A DNA stretch of 64,000 nucleotides from Actinomyces gerencseriae DSM 6844 (GCF_000429265.1 NZ_KE386872.1:62001-126000), one strand, 5' to 3'. Counted from the first letter of the stretch, positions 1-9,474 are shown. Numbers and translations: made by a program. The notes: generated by a model from the letters alone, not told the origin.

Positions 1-1
1 G

Positions 2-178
2 ACCGACGCGCCCGCCCTCACGAGCGCGCGGAGCCCGGAGAGCCCTGACGGCGCAGCGGAGCTGCCGGCGGCCCCCTCCCCCGCGGACGCCTGGAACCCG
101 ATCATGCAGGAGCCGCCCTCCTACCGCCCGCAGCGCGAGCCCCGGAGCGCCGCCGCGGCACCCATGGCGATCCGCTGA
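2..178 (+). CDS. C-terminal end of an unidentified protein (5' truncated by window edge)
   Basis: The frame is open from the first bases of the window to a TGA at 176-178, giving 58 residues rich in Ala, Pro and Ser and ending in APMAIR. No domain can be recognised in this tail. It precedes a VTC polymerase gene and a beta-helix lipoprotein gene on the same strand. In other actinobacteria and Firmicutes that pair often follows a DUF4956 membrane protein, so this may be the end of such a protein; that is inference from context only. Open frames are common at this G+C, so the call is tentative. Confidence 0.4.
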   Translation, partial: TDAPALTSARSPESPDGAAELPAAPSPADAWNPIMQEPPSYRPQREPRSAAAAPMAIR

Positions 179-203
179 CGCGTCGGTCCTGCATCGGTCC
201 TGC

Positions 204-285
204 CCGGCCCCGCGCCGGCTCGACCCGACGCCGCGCAGCACGCCCTCGACCGCCCGCGTCCCGTCCGGCCCCGCGCCGGCTCGAC
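204..285. repeat. Exact 21-bp direct repeat, 61 bp apart
   Basis: The 21-bp words at 204-224 and 265-285 are identical (starting CCGGCCCCGCG). They lie in the 187-bp gap before the VTC gene. A shorter duplication of CGGTCCTGCAT-like sequence sits at 184-202. No role is evident. Confidence 0.6.
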
Positions 286-365
286 GTCGGAAGGCCTCCT
301 CCACCGCGGGCCGACCGCATCGTCCCACCCGCCACCGACAGGAACCGACAGAACAGGAGCATCCC

Positions 366-1247
366 GTGCTCACCGCCGCATCGACGACTCGCCCTCTCGA
401 CACCGGCCGTCTCTCCCCCACGACCCTGGAGGATCTCAACAGCGCAGCCAGTCTGCTCACGCGAGTCGACCGCAAGTACCTCGTCGCGTCCAGCGCCGCG
501 CAGAACGTCGTCGATGCGCTGACCGGACGCGCGCTCGTCCTCGACATCGACGGCCGCCGCTCCTTCTCCTACGCCTCGACCTATTTCGACACCCCCGGAC
601 TCGACTCCTACCTCCAGGCCGCCCGGAAGCGCCGACACCGTTTCAAGATCCGCACCCGCTCCTACCTCGATTCGGGGCTGACCCTCCTGGAGGTCAAGAC
701 CCGGGGACCGCGAGGCGCCACGATCAAGCAGCGCCTGGACTACCGGGCCGCGGACGCCGATCGTCTGACGGAGGAGGGCATCGACTTCGTCGTCGAGTGC
801 CTTGCGCCGCTGACCGGATCCGCGCAGGAGGCGCGCCGCACCGCGCAGAGCCTCCGACCGGTCATGGCGACGACCTACCGCCGCACCACGCTGCACCTGC
901 CCGACGACGACGCCCGCGCCACCATCGACACCGACCTGGCGTGGACCGCGCTCGCACCCCGTTCGGGCGCATCGAGCGGCCCCTCCTCGACGACCGGCGC
1001 GGGCAGGACCCGCCCGACCGCCGTCGGGCGCGGCGCATCGCGGGCCGCCGGACCGCTCGCCGTCGTCGAGACGAAGAATCCGGCCCGGCACTCGCCCACG
1101 GACCGATACCTGTGGGCCGCCGGCCACCGGCCCTCGCGGATCTCGAAGTACGCCACCGGAATGGCGGCGCTCCACCCGGAGCTGCCCGCCAACAAGTGGC
1201 ACCGGCTCCTCACCCGCGACCTGGCCGGCGCCGCCCGCGCGGCCTGA
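366..1247 (+). CDS. VTC-domain polyphosphate polymerase-like protein
   Basis: A 293-residue protein with the VTC/CYTH-like tunnel fold signatures: a basic N-terminal TRVDRKYLV, then YFDTPGLDSY, RRHRFKIRTRSY, LLEVKTRG and a C-terminal VVETKNP. These Lys, Arg and Glu residues line the active-site tunnel in eukaryotic Vtc4, which makes polyphosphate from ATP. The bacterial relatives are annotated as polyphosphate polymerase domain proteins but their activity is largely untested. About 30 residues rich in Ser, Gly and Arg (residues ~200-230) interrupt the domain before the last motif. The GTG start at 366 is set by AGGAG at 355-359. It probably forms a unit with the lipoprotein gene downstream. 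Confidence 0.8.
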   Translation: MLTAASTTRPLDTGRLSPTTLEDLNSAASLLTRVDRKYLVASSAAQNVVDALTGRALVLDIDGRRSFSYASTYFDTPGLDSYLQAARKRRHRFKIRTRSYLDSGLTLLEVKTRGPRGATIKQRLDYRAADADRLTEEGIDFVVECLAPLTGSAQEARRTAQSLRPVMATTYRRTTLHLPDDDARATIDTDLAWTALAPRSGASSGPSSTTGAGRTRPTAVGRGASRAAGPLAVVETKNPARHSPTDRYLWAAGHRPSRISKYATGMAALHPELPANKWHRLLTRDLAGAARAA

Positions 1248-1427
1248 GACCGCCCCGCAGGAGCCGCCCCGCGACCGCAGGCGCACGTCGAGCCCGAGCC
1301 GGAGCCGAGCGCCACTCGCGCGGGCCGGGCCCGCTCGCACGGGTCACCACCGACCTCACAACCCATCACGACCGATTCCGGGACGGCCGAGCGCCGGCCG
1401 CCGGATGACCGGCACCAGGAGACACGC

Positions 1428-3251
1428 ATGCTGAACCCACTGAAGCACCTCCCCGCCCGCCGCGCCGGGCGTCGCGCGAACGCGCTCCCGCGCGGCCGCC
1501 GGACGCATCGCACCGGCGGCGCGCTCGCCGCCCTGGCCGCGATCGCGCTCGTCACGGCCTGCGGGACCATCTCGACGACGACCGGACCGGACTCATCCTC
1601 CGGTTCCGGGACGACGATCAGCGCGAGCACCAGGAAGGCGTCCACCGGGGCGTCCGCGGCCGACATCCTGGCCGCGAACGCGGACACCTCCGAAGCCGCC
1701 TCGGCCGCCACCAGCACCGACAACGCCGGCGCCTACGACGCCTCCGCAGCCACGACCATCACGGCCTCGGGCGGGTCCGTCGAGGTCTCGGGGACCGACG
1801 CCGGCAACGTCGGCGTCAACGGAACGACCGTCACCATCACGGGGTCCGGCACCTTTGTCGTCACCGGCGCCCTCGACGACGGCCGGGTGGTCGTGGCGGC
1901 CGGCGACGCCGAGGTGCGCCTCGTTCTGGCCGGCACGTCGATCACCAATGCCGACGGCCCCGCGATCGACATCCAGGACGTCGGGAGCGCCGTGCTGGTC
2001 CTGGCGGAGGGCACGACGAACACGCTGGCCGACGGCTCGACCTACGCCGACACCGGCGAGGACGCCGCCACCGCCGCCCTGTACTCCTCGGACACGCTCA
2101 CCATCACGGGCACCGGCTCCCTGGACGTGACCGGCTCGTACGACGACGGCATCTCCTCGAAGAACGGCCTCGTCATCACGGGGAACCCGACGATCACGGT
2201 CAACGCCGCCGACGACGGCGTGCGCGGCAAGGACTACCTGCTCGTCTCCTCGGGGAGACTGACGGTGACCGCGGGCGGAGACGGGCTGAAGTCCTCCGAG
2301 GACGATGACGAGACCAAGGGCTTCGTCGCGCTCGGGGCCGCCGCGGTGACCCTCACCTCCGGGGACGACGGCGTGTCCGCGACCACCGACGTCACGGTGG
2401 ACGGCACGACGCTGTCGGTCACCGCCGGCGGCGGGCAGGCCAACGCCACCGTCTCGGAGCAGGGTCCGGGCGGCCAGGGCGCGCAGGCCGGCCCCGGCCG
2501 GGCGGCGCCGGAGCAGGACCGGTCAGGCCAGTCTGCCGAGACCCAGTCCGAGGACACCGCCCCCTCCCCCAAGGGGGTCAACGCCGGTGTGGCCTACTCC
2601 CAGGACTCGGGCGGCGTCACCATCGACGCCGCCGACGAGGGGCTGCAGGCCGCCTTCGTCAACGTGAACGGGGGGAGCCTCGACGTCTCATCAGGCGACG
2701 ACGGCATCAACGCCTCCAACGGCGATCACACGATCGAGGGCTACGAGAACGCCGACTCCGAGTCCGATGACGGCTCGGCGATCACGATCTCGGGTGGCCG
2801 GGTGCAGATCGATTACGCGAACTCGGACGGGATCGACTCCAACGGATCGGCCCATGTCACCGGCGGCGAGGTCGTCGTGGGCGGCGCGGCGAGATCGATG
2901 GACGGATCGGTGGACGCCAACGGCGAGACGACGCTGGTGGGCGTGTCCGTCCCGCTGGCGGTGGCCAAGGGCGACACGATCACCGTCACGGGCGCGGACG
3001 GCACGACCTGGACGCTCACCAGCACGCTCTCCGCCGACGCGGTGACGGTGCTGGGGCTGAGCGAGGGCGCCGACTACACGGTCTCGACAACGTCCGGCGG
3101 CTCGACGACCGCGACGGCCTCGGCCCTGAGCGCCGGCATGGGCGGTGGCCCCGGAGGTCCGGAAGGCGGCCCCGGGGGCCAGGGCGGACAGGGGGGTCCG
3201 GGCGGACAGGGGGGTCCGGGCCGAGGAGGCCCCGGTGGCGCCGACGGCTGA
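1428..3251 (+). CDS. Cthe_2159-type carbohydrate-binding beta-helix lipoprotein
   Basis: A 607-residue secreted protein. Residues ~25-45 form a signal peptide ending in a lipobox-like LVTAC, so it is probably lipid-anchored. The body consists of repeated short strands of the type GTTVTITGSGTFVVTGAL and DDGINASNGDHTI, the pattern of the Cthe_2159 (PF14262) right-handed beta-helix, a polysaccharide-binding, calcium-rich fold. A Gln/Gly/Pro-rich linker splits the helix near residues 345-385. The last ~40 residues are a GGPGG-type tail. AGGAG at 1417-1421 sets the start. In many Gram-positives this family is linked to VTC genes, as here; a role in the cell envelope is inferred. Confidence 0.75.
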   Translation: MLNPLKHLPARRAGRRANALPRGRRTHRTGGALAALAAIALVTACGTISTTTGPDSSSGSGTTISASTRKASTGASAADILAANADTSEAASAATSTDNAGAYDASAATTITASGGSVEVSGTDAGNVGVNGTTVTITGSGTFVVTGALDDGRVVVAAGDAEVRLVLAGTSITNADGPAIDIQDVGSAVLVLAEGTTNTLADGSTYADTGEDAATAALYSSDTLTITGTGSLDVTGSYDDGISSKNGLVITGNPTITVNAADDGVRGKDYLLVSSGRLTVTAGGDGLKSSEDDDETKGFVALGAAAVTLTSGDDGVSATTDVTVDGTTLSVTAGGGQANATVSEQGPGGQGAQAGPGRAAPEQDRSGQSAETQSEDTAPSPKGVNAGVAYSQDSGGVTIDAADEGLQAAFVNVNGGSLDVSSGDDGINASNGDHTIEGYENADSESDDGSAITISGGRVQIDYANSDGIDSNGSAHVTGGEVVVGGAARSMDGSVDANGETTLVGVSVPLAVAKGDTITVTGADGTTWTLTSTLSADAVTVLGLSEGADYTVSTTSGGSTTATASALSAGMGGGPGGPEGGPGGQGGQGGPGGQGGPGRGGPGGADG

Positions 3252-3268
3252 GCGGTCCGGGCCCCTTT

Positions 3269-3328
3269 CGCCGAGATCGGTCGTATTCCGTGCCGAGATC
3301 GGTTCAGTTCCGCATCGAGATCGGTCGC
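3269..3328 (+). repeat. Family A repeat, three 22-bp units
   Basis: Cores CCGAGATCGGTC (3271-3282), CCGAGATCGGTT (3293-3304) and TCGAGATCGGTC (3315-3326) are spaced exactly 22 bp, separated by a variable TTCCG-containing half. The array starts 18 bp after the stop of the lipoprotein gene. Confidence 0.9.
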
Positions 3329-3720
3329 CGCGCTCCAGTACGAGCCATTCCACTGCGGCGGTCGTAGACGGAGACTCCGCCGTTGCCACGTCGGCGTTCT
3401 TGAGGACCATCTGGATCTCCTGGACCATCTCGGTGGGTGCCCGCACAGGGGCGGCCGAGAAGCATGACGGCACTGCACGTTTACGGGACGCGGCGTCGCC
3501 CGCGCTCCGACTCGTGGCGAGCAACCATGGCAACACTCCGCCTGCGGGAGCAGTTCGGCGTCCACGGACTCGTCAAAACGCGCCTCCGGAACAGCCCCGG
3601 CCCGCACCGCATTGCCCACTCATGCACCGCAACTCGCACGACGAGCACCAGGCCCGGAGACAGTGCCAGAGCGCGCATCCGATGCTCCATACCGCGGGCG
3701 GGTCGTGCCTCTTTTCTCAC

Positions 3721-3803
3721 CGCGGTGTCGTGCCTTAGGGCCTACTCAGAATACGACCATGCGGACTCACGTAAAACCGCGCGAGGAAGAGTACGACCAC
3801 GTG
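3721..3803. repeat. Family B repeat, degenerate copy
   Basis: A decayed copy of the element seen at 9299-9391 and 18759-18871. It has a GGTGTCGTGCCTTAG arm, then inverted units ATACGACC and GTACGACC in a GC-rich spacer. Unit phasing is partly lost. Confidence 0.55.
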
Positions 3804-3867
3804 GGGCTCCGGTGGTTCGGAGTCCTGCCGGGTACTGGACCCGGGTTGCCCGCCTGCTCGTCGAGGC

Positions 3868-3945
3868 GGGCATTCCTGTGCGAGTTGGGCGGCGTCCGAC
3901 TCATCCCGAAATACCCGTTTCGTGTAGAAATGCCCGATTCGTGGT
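3868..3945. repeat. Family C repeat (19-bp units) abutting family A
   Basis: Two units built on TCGTGTAGAAATGCCCGA and a more diverged CCCGAAATACCCG copy recur at a ~19-bp step. The block runs into the family A array at 3972 through GGCGCCGTCGGACCGATCTCG. The same order of parts, with clear sequence similarity over ~120 bp, appears at 43230-43392. Confidence 0.6.
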
Positions 3946-3971
3946 TCTAGCGACCGGGCGCGGCGCCGTCG

Positions 3972-4052
3972 GACCGATCTCGGCACGGAACCGGACCGAT
4001 CTCGGCACGGAACCGGACCGATCTCGATGCGGAACTCGACCGATCTCGGCGA
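3972..4052 (-). repeat. Family A repeat, four 22-bp units
   Basis: GACCGATCTCGG-type cores start at 3972, 3994, 4016 and 4038, exactly 22 bp apart. The array begins 17 bp beyond the stop of the minus-strand glucosidase gene. Read along that gene's sense strand it has the same orientation as the array after the lipoprotein gene. Confidence 0.9.
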
Positions 4053-4068
4053 AAGATGGGACCGTCAG

Positions 4069-5901
4069 TCAGTCGGGGACGCGTATCCAGGCGGTGGCGT
4101 CGGCCGGCAGGACGTTCACAGCACCGGCGGCGCCGCCGAGCCCCTCCTCGTCGCCGTCGGGCTCGACGACGGCGAGCGGGGCGGAGGCCAGCAGCACCTC
4201 GCCGGCCGGCAGCCGGGCGTCGGCGCCGAAGGCCGTCCAGCACTGCACGCCGCCGCGGGAGAAGGCCAGGACGCGCTCATCGCGGCGCACCCACTGCAGC
4301 CGCTCCGCCTCCGCCGAGCCCGCCGCGCCCCAGACCTCGCGACGCAGCCGCAGGCCCTCGCGGTACACGTGCAGTATCGAGTCCGGGTCCGCCTCCTCGA
4401 CCTCGACGGCGTGCTCCCCCCAGCCCGCCGGCTGAGGCAGGTGGGGCTCGGCGCCGTCGTCGGGCCCGAAGCCGAAGGAGCTGCCGGCCGCCGTCCACGG
4501 CAGCGGCACGCGGCAGCCGTCGCGCCCCTTCTCCTCCTCGCGCATGCGATGGGCGATCGGGTCCTGGAGGCGGTCCTCGGGGATGTCGGGGACCTCGGGC
4601 AGACCGAGCTCATCGCCCTGATACAGGTACATGGCCCCCGGCAGGGCCATGACGATCATGGCGGCGGCGCGCGCCCGGCGCTCGCCGCGAATCGGGTCGC
4701 TCACGGGGACGGCGCCGTCGGCGCTGATCCAGCGGCGCGCCATCCGCTGAGCGATGCCCGCGGGGTAGGCGGGGTCGGGATCGCCCGGCGGGACGTCGTC
4801 GGCGAGGTCGAAGCCGTAACGGCTGGTCACGCGAGGGGTGTCGTGGCAGCCGAGGACCCAGGTGGTCGAGCCGCAGGCCGCCTCGTCCGCGACCCCGGCG
4901 TCGATGGCCCAGCCGACGGAGCGGGCGGTCCAGTCGGCATCCTGCATCTGGAAGTTGAAGGCCTGCCCCAGGCTCGCGGCGTAGGCGGGGCGGCGGGAGG
5001 CGACGACGCCGGCCTCCGCGACGGCGAAGCGCGGCGGGCTGCAGGAGTCGAGCATGGTGCGCCACTGACGGTAGATGTCGTGGACCTCGTCGCGGTCGAA
5101 CAGGGGATGGGAGCCGTCGTCGGGCAGCGGCCACCAGGGGATCTCCGCCACCGGGCGGTAGGGTTCGGACAGGTCCTTGGCCATACCGGGGGCGGCATCG
5201 ACGCGGAACCCGTCCACACCGCGGTCGCACCAGAAGCGCAGGATGTCCAGGAAGTCCTCGCGCACGGCCGGGTGGTCCCAGTTGAGGTCGGGCTGCTCGG
5301 GGGCGAAAATGTGGAGGTACCACTGCCAGGGCCGGGGCGTGCCGGGACCGGTCAGGGGCGCGCCGTCCGGGCCGACGTCGTCGATGCGCTCCCAGGCGGA
5401 GCCGCCGAACATGGAGCGCCAGTCGTTGGGCGGTTCGCTCCCCCCGGGGCCCGCGCCGGGGCGGATGTGGTACAGAGCGCGCTCGGGGGCGTCCGGGCCA
5501 CCGGCCAGGGCGGCGCGGAACCACCGATGGCGGTCGGAGGTGTGGTTGGGGACGATGTCCACCATCACCCTGATGCCGACGGCGTGGAGAGCGGCGACCA
5601 TGCGGTCGAAGTCCTCCAGGGTGCCGATCTCGGGGGCGACCTCGCGGTGGTCGTCGACGTCGTAACCGCCGTCGGCCAGGGCGGAGGGGTAGAAGGGGGA
5701 GAGCCAGACGGCGTCGACGCCGAGGGCCGCCAGGTAGGGGACGCGGCTGGTGACGCCGGCGAGGTCGCCGATGCCGTTGCCGTCGGAGTCGGCGAAGGAG
5801 CGCGGGTAGACCTGGTAGACGACGGCGTCCTTCCACCACTGTCGGGCGGGAGGAGGCGCGGTCCCGGTCGGAGGCGGGACGGGCTGCGGGTTCACGGTCA
5901 C
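4069..5901 (-). CDS. GH13 alpha-glucosidase (oligo-1,6-glucosidase type)
   Basis: A 610-residue cytoplasmic GH13 enzyme hydrolysing alpha-glucosides from short malto- or isomalto-oligosaccharides. The barrel starts at WWKDAVVYQVYPRSF (res 22-36). GFRVDAAPG carries the nucleophile Asp235 and FAVAEA the acid/base Glu296. The third carboxylate lies in CHDTPR (Asp354). Most relatives have Asn before this His, so Cys352 is unusual. The GTG start at 5901 has AGGA eight bases upstream. No sugar transporter or regulator adjoins it; amylosucrase, another GH13 enzyme, lies 3.6 kb away on the same strand. Confidence 0.88.
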   Translation of the reverse strand: MTVNPQPVPPPTGTAPPPARQWWKDAVVYQVYPRSFADSDGNGIGDLAGVTSRVPYLAALGVDAVWLSPFYPSALADGGYDVDDHREVAPEIGTLEDFDRMVAALHAVGIRVMVDIVPNHTSDRHRWFRAALAGGPDAPERALYHIRPGAGPGGSEPPNDWRSMFGGSAWERIDDVGPDGAPLTGPGTPRPWQWYLHIFAPEQPDLNWDHPAVREDFLDILRFWCDRGVDGFRVDAAPGMAKDLSEPYRPVAEIPWWPLPDDGSHPLFDRDEVHDIYRQWRTMLDSCSPPRFAVAEAGVVASRRPAYAASLGQAFNFQMQDADWTARSVGWAIDAGVADEAACGSTTWVLGCHDTPRVTSRYGFDLADDVPPGDPDPAYPAGIAQRMARRWISADGAVPVSDPIRGERRARAAAMIVMALPGAMYLYQGDELGLPEVPDIPEDRLQDPIAHRMREEEKGRDGCRVPLPWTAAGSSFGFGPDDGAEPHLPQPAGWGEHAVEVEEADPDSILHVYREGLRLRREVWGAAGSAEAERLQWVRRDERVLAFSRGGVQCWTAFGADARLPAGEVLLASAPLAVVEPDGDEEGLGGAAGAVNVLPADATAWIRVPD

Positions 5902-5990
5902 GGGCGCATCCTGCCAGGAAGCGGGCGGGACGCGGAACGCGCGGGAGGCGGTGGCGATGCTCGCGCCCCGGGCATCGGGAGCGTCAGGAC

Positions 5991-6122
5991 GCCGAGGACA
6001 CGGATCTTGAGGGCGTCGACCCGCCGGGCCCGCCGAAGGCGCCGGGCACGGGCCGACTCGCCGGATACTGATCCCGCCGCATCACCGAGGAGCACCGCCT
6101 CGTCCACCGCATCGACTGGTCA
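5991..6122 (+). pseudogene. Remnant of a YoeB/Txe-family toxin
   Basis: In the frame through 6003-6122 the sequence reads LEGVDPPG...GRLAGY, stop, SRRITEEHRLVHRID. This matches the C-terminal half of YoeB/Txe mRNA interferases, where the segment is GYWSRRI followed by EHRLVYRV. The Trp codon is TGA (6069-6071), so TGG has become a stop. The N-terminal part, the last strand with the catalytic His/Tyr end, and any YefM/Axe antitoxin gene are missing. It sits 50 bp from the stop of the HipA-like kinase gene, on the opposite strand, and is evidently non-functional. Confidence 0.6.
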
Positions 6123-6171
6123 CCGCATCAGGTCGGCAGCTGGACGGTTCCGGAGCCGATCGCGCACTCGT

Positions 6172-7395
6172 CTACTCCTGCGCAAGCTGCCGACGAATCC
6201 GCTCAAGGTGCTCCTCGATCCAGGTGGCCACCGACGCTGGCAGTCGTTCGGCGGCACCAGCCGCCCAGGTCTCGGAGAACCGTTCGATCGTCTCATCAAC
6301 GACGTCAAGGACATCATCGCCCTCGACCTTCAGAGCCGCCTGGAGCCGTGCGAAGTGGCCGCGGGAGATCTCCGACAGCCGCGTCGCACCGAAGAAGGGC
6401 AGCCCCAGATCGGCGTGGTTGGGGTAGGCGGCCGTGCACACGAGGTCGTAGGCGGGGGAGAGCCGCGCGACCCTCCGATCCGGGTAGATGAGCGACCAGT
6501 TCTTGAGGTGGGCGTCCCCGTTGCCGACGAGCAGATTGAAAACCGACCGACGCACCATCTCCCGCAGCGAGGCACGATCCCGCCCGCGATAGGCGATGGC
6601 GGCGACGGTCTCGACCGTGGATCGGTACTTCCCCTCGCCGGCACCGAAGCGTCCGAGCACCTGGGCGAAGTCCTCGATGTGGATGCGCCCGCCGGGCGAG
6701 CGGTCGAAGCGGCGCACGACGTAGGCGAGGGGCTCCCCCGACGTCCAGACCCCGGGGCCGAGGTCGTCGATATCATCCCGGGGCCAGAGCTCCACCTCGG
6801 GCACGTCGATCCCGATCGCCTTCGCGAGCCGCATGATGGCGAACTCGTTGGTGGGCAGCCCCGGGTACTCTCGGTCGGGAGTCTTGAGGATCCAGTCCCC
6901 GTCCTGCCCATGGGCCGGGACGACGAGGCGGTCGCCCTGACGACTCATGGACAACTTCATCGTCATGCCCGCGAGGGCGAACCCCCGCCGCTCGAACGAA
7001 GCCGATCGCCCCGCCGACCGAGCATCCGCGCATGGCCCGCCGACAGGCCCACCGGGACGGTCCGCAGTCTCGTCGGCCACGACCTCCACGGCACCGGGAA
7101 GGTCCCGGCCGGCCCAGACCAGCAAGTCGATCTCGCGACGAGTCCTCCCACCCGGTTTCTCAATGACCAGGTCACGCAGACGCCCCTCGGGCAGAAGGTT
7201 CGAGAACCAGGCGGGCACCCGATTCACAGCATGCGGCCGTCGGCGCGGATGGCTCTCGAACCACCTGCCGAGAACTTCACGGTCGGAGCGATCCCAATAG
7301 TCGCGGTCGAAGACGAAGGCGGTGAAGGAATCCCGGCGTCGGATAACACCGACGTGGTCACCATGAAGGAGAACCGCATAGACCGACTCGATCAT
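6172..7395 (-). CDS. HipA-family serine/threonine kinase (toxin-like), no adjacent HipB
   Basis: A 407-residue HipA-like protein. The N-terminal subdomain contains VPAWFSNLLPEG. The kinase core shows WILKTPDREYPGLPTNEF (nucleotide loop), YVVRRFDR, the catalytic loop NLLVGNGDAHLKNW and the metal-binding SPAYDLV. HipA of E. coli phosphorylates glutamyl-tRNA synthetase and causes growth arrest; targets vary within the family. A small HTH antitoxin normally lies directly upstream, but here the preceding gene is L-serine dehydratase (71-bp gap) and no HTH frame is found. The start is ATG at 7395. All key residues look intact. It is either an orphan or partnered with an antitoxin elsewhere. Confidence 0.82.
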   Translation of the reverse strand: MIESVYAVLLHGDHVGVIRRRDSFTAFVFDRDYWDRSDREVLGRWFESHPRRRPHAVNRVPAWFSNLLPEGRLRDLVIEKPGGRTRREIDLLVWAGRDLPGAVEVVADETADRPGGPVGGPCADARSAGRSASFERRGFALAGMTMKLSMSRQGDRLVVPAHGQDGDWILKTPDREYPGLPTNEFAIMRLAKAIGIDVPEVELWPRDDIDDLGPGVWTSGEPLAYVVRRFDRSPGGRIHIEDFAQVLGRFGAGEGKYRSTVETVAAIAYRGRDRASLREMVRRSVFNLLVGNGDAHLKNWSLIYPDRRVARLSPAYDLVCTAAYPNHADLGLPFFGATRLSEISRGHFARLQAALKVEGDDVLDVVDETIERFSETWAAGAAERLPASVATWIEEHLERIRRQLAQE

Positions 7396-7466
7396 GCCCG
7401 ATCATAATCAGCCGCAGTCGTGCACCTCCCCCGGACCCGGGTCCCGGCACATGCCCCTCAGCACTC

Positions 7467-9158
7467 TCAGCACTCCACGACGTTGACGGCAAGGCCCCCG
7501 CGGGAGGTCTCCTTGTACTTGGCGAGCATGTCCTCGCCGGTCTGGCGCATGGTCTCGACCACGGTGTCGAGGCTGACGGCGTGACGCCCCTCGCCCCACA
7601 GCGCCATGCGGGCGGCGTTGATCGCCTTGACCGCGGCCACCGCGTTGCGCTCGATGCAGGGGATCTGGACGAGCCCGCCCACCGGATCGCAGGTCAGCCC
7701 CAGGTTGTGCTCCATGGCGATCTCCGCGGCGTTCTCCACCTGCTCGGGCGTCCCGCCGAGCGCCTCCGCCAGGCCGGCGGCCGCCATGGAGGACGCCGAC
7801 CCCACCTCCCCCTGGCAGCCCACCTCCGCTCCGGCGATGGAGGCGTTGGTCTTGATGAGCCCGCCCACGGCGGTCGCGGCGAGCAGGAAGCGGCGGGCCC
7901 CGTCGTCGTCGGCCCCGGGGATGAAGCGCTCGTAGTAGGCCAGGACGGCGGGCACGATCCCCGCGGCGCCATTGGTCGGGGCCGTGACGACGCGCCGTCC
8001 GGCGGCGTTCTCCTCGTTGACCGCGAGCGCGAACAGGTCCACCCAGTCCATGCCGCGCAGTGGATCGGCCATGGCGAAGGCGGCCGCCGGGCCCTTCTCC
8101 TGGGCGCGCAGCCGCTCGTGGAGCGCCCTGGCCCGACGACGCACCCCGAGGCCGCCGGGCAGGACGCCCTCGGTTCTCATGCCGGCCTCGATGCAGGCGC
8201 GCATGGTGTCGCGCAGGCGGTCCAGGTAGGCGAGCACCTCCTCGCGGGGTCGCGCGGAGACCTCGTTGGCCAGGACGACGCCGGACACGCTCAGCGCCTC
8301 GCGCTCGCAGATCTGAAGCATCGCGGCCGAGGTGGTGAAGGGGAAGGGAGCGGGGGTGGCGTGGGCCTCGGTGGCGGAGGCGGTCGCCAGGGCCTGGATC
8401 GACGGAGAGCCGGGGGCGCCGACGTCCTCCATGACGAAGCCTCCGCCCACCGAGTAGTAGGTGCGGCGCAGGATCTCGGAGCCGGCGGCGCAGTAGGCGG
8501 TCAGGGCCATCCCGTTGACGTGGTAGGGCAGGACCCGGCCGGGCAGGAAGTGGATGTCGGTACCGGGGCTGAAGGGCACGGGCCCGATGCCGTCGACGAC
8601 CAGCCCCCCGGCGGCCCCGACCTCCTCCATGAGCGACTCGCACACGACGGCGGGGACGGTCTCGGGCTCGTACCCGGCCAGTCCCATGACGACGGCGCGG
8701 TCGGTGGCGTGCCCGCGACCGGTGGCGCCGAGCGAGCCGTAGAGCTCGACCGTCAGGCGGGTGGGCCAGGGGCCGTCGGGCACGTCGGAGCCGCGGGCGC
8801 GCTCGAGGGCGCCCGGCTGGGAGGAGCCCGCCTCCGCGGCCAGTGCGCGGCTGAAGGCCCGGGCGGCCCGCATGGGGCCCACGGTGTGCGAGGAGGAGGG
8901 GCCGATCCCGATGCGCATGAGGTCGAAGACGCTCAGCGGACGGGGTGCCTGCTCGACGTCGATCGCCCCGGCGAGGAGGGACGCCGGCGTGGCCGAGTCC
9001 AGTGCCGTGGAGACGAGGGCGGTCTCCGGGGCGACGGCGGACGGGCCGGGCGCGACGGGGTCGGTGGAGCTGATGGGGCCCTCGGTCAGGAGGTCCGCCG
9101 AGGCGTTCGCGGAGGCGCTCGTCGAGGGAGGAAGGCCACGGCTGGTCACGTCCTCCAT
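7467..9158 (-). CDS. sdaA: L-serine dehydratase, single-chain iron-sulfur type
   Basis: Deaminates L-serine to pyruvate and ammonia using a [4Fe-4S] cluster. The beta domain starts with [23 protein letters not shown]; the alpha domain contains [24 protein letters not shown] and the cluster cysteines in LTCDPVGG and IPCIERN. The chain ends in NVVEC, the C-terminal Cys that occupies the active site in this family. The ATG at 9158 is chosen; it leaves ~75 low-complexity residues before the first conserved motif, longer than usual, so a later start is possible. The frame itself continues upstream to 9272. hipA lies 71 bp downstream. Confidence 0.92.
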   Translation of the reverse strand: MEDVTSRGLPPSTSASANASADLLTEGPISSTDPVAPGPSAVAPETALVSTALDSATPASLLAGAIDVEQAPRPLSVFDLMRIGIGPSSSHTVGPMRAARAFSRALAAEAGSSQPGALERARGSDVPDGPWPTRLTVELYGSLGATGRGHATDRAVVMGLAGYEPETVPAVVCESLMEEVGAAGGLVVDGIGPVPFSPGTDIHFLPGRVLPYHVNGMALTAYCAAGSEILRRTYYSVGGGFVMEDVGAPGSPSIQALATASATEAHATPAPFPFTTSAAMLQICEREALSVSGVVLANEVSARPREEVLAYLDRLRDTMRACIEAGMRTEGVLPGGLGVRRRARALHERLRAQEKGPAAAFAMADPLRGMDWVDLFALAVNEENAAGRRVVTAPTNGAAGIVPAVLAYYERFIPGADDDGARRFLLAATAVGGLIKTNASIAGAEVGCQGEVGSASSMAAAGLAEALGGTPEQVENAAEIAMEHNLGLTCDPVGGLVQIPCIERNAVAAVKAINAARMALWGEGRHAVSLDTVVETMRQTGEDMLAKYKETSRGGLAVNVVEC

Positions 9159-9298
9159 GATGCACGCCCGGCGCCCGGGCCCCAAGTCCCGATCACGTCC
9201 CGCGCCCTCCCGCCGCCGCGACGCCACCGCGCGGTCGTGCCCTACGGCTCGCAGGCGGCGCGTGAAGATCACCGTCCAGAGGCGCGTGGGACTCGTGA

Positions 9299-9391
9299 GG
9301 TCGTACCCTTCTCCGCGCGGTCGTACCTTAGAGCCCCGCTAACATACGACCGCGCGGCGCCGGGTACGACCGCGAGGCAACAGGTACGACC
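9299..9391. repeat. Family B repeat: 20-bp phased GGTCGTAC units facing inverted units
   Basis: Forward GGTCGTAC cores start at 9299 and 9319. Inverted cores ATACGACC (9344), GTACGACC (9364) and GTACGACC (9384) follow, again exactly 20 bp apart. The centre reads CCTTAG...CTAAC, a weakened form of the perfect hairpin seen at 18819-18851. Confidence 0.88.
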
Positions 9392-9474
9392 GCGAGGGCG
9401 ACGTATGGCGGGCCCTGCGCGGAGCCCGGCTCGATGCTCGCATGAGGATGGCCTCGCCAGCGCGTCGCCACCAC

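Larger units (their letters stand above)
3252..4068. other. 817-bp convergent intergenic region built of repeats, no credible gene
   Basis: The region lies between two genes that point at each other. It holds family A repeats at both edges in opposite orientations (3269-3328 and 3972-4052), a degenerate family B element at 3721-3803 and a family C element at 3868-3945. Short open frames cross it on both strands, but none has an SD, a recognisable domain or consistent third-position G+C. One minus-strand stretch near 3360-3440 reads like protein but matches nothing I recognise. Confidence 0.6.

Noticed and set aside
3360-3440. Minus-strand peptide-like stretch as a gene
   Set aside because: It has no SD, no family match and runs straight into the family A repeats.
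4027-7407. An 1126-codon open frame on the plus strand
   Set aside because: It lies opposite the glucosidase and HipA genes, has no recognisable domain and is a by-product of high third-position G+C.
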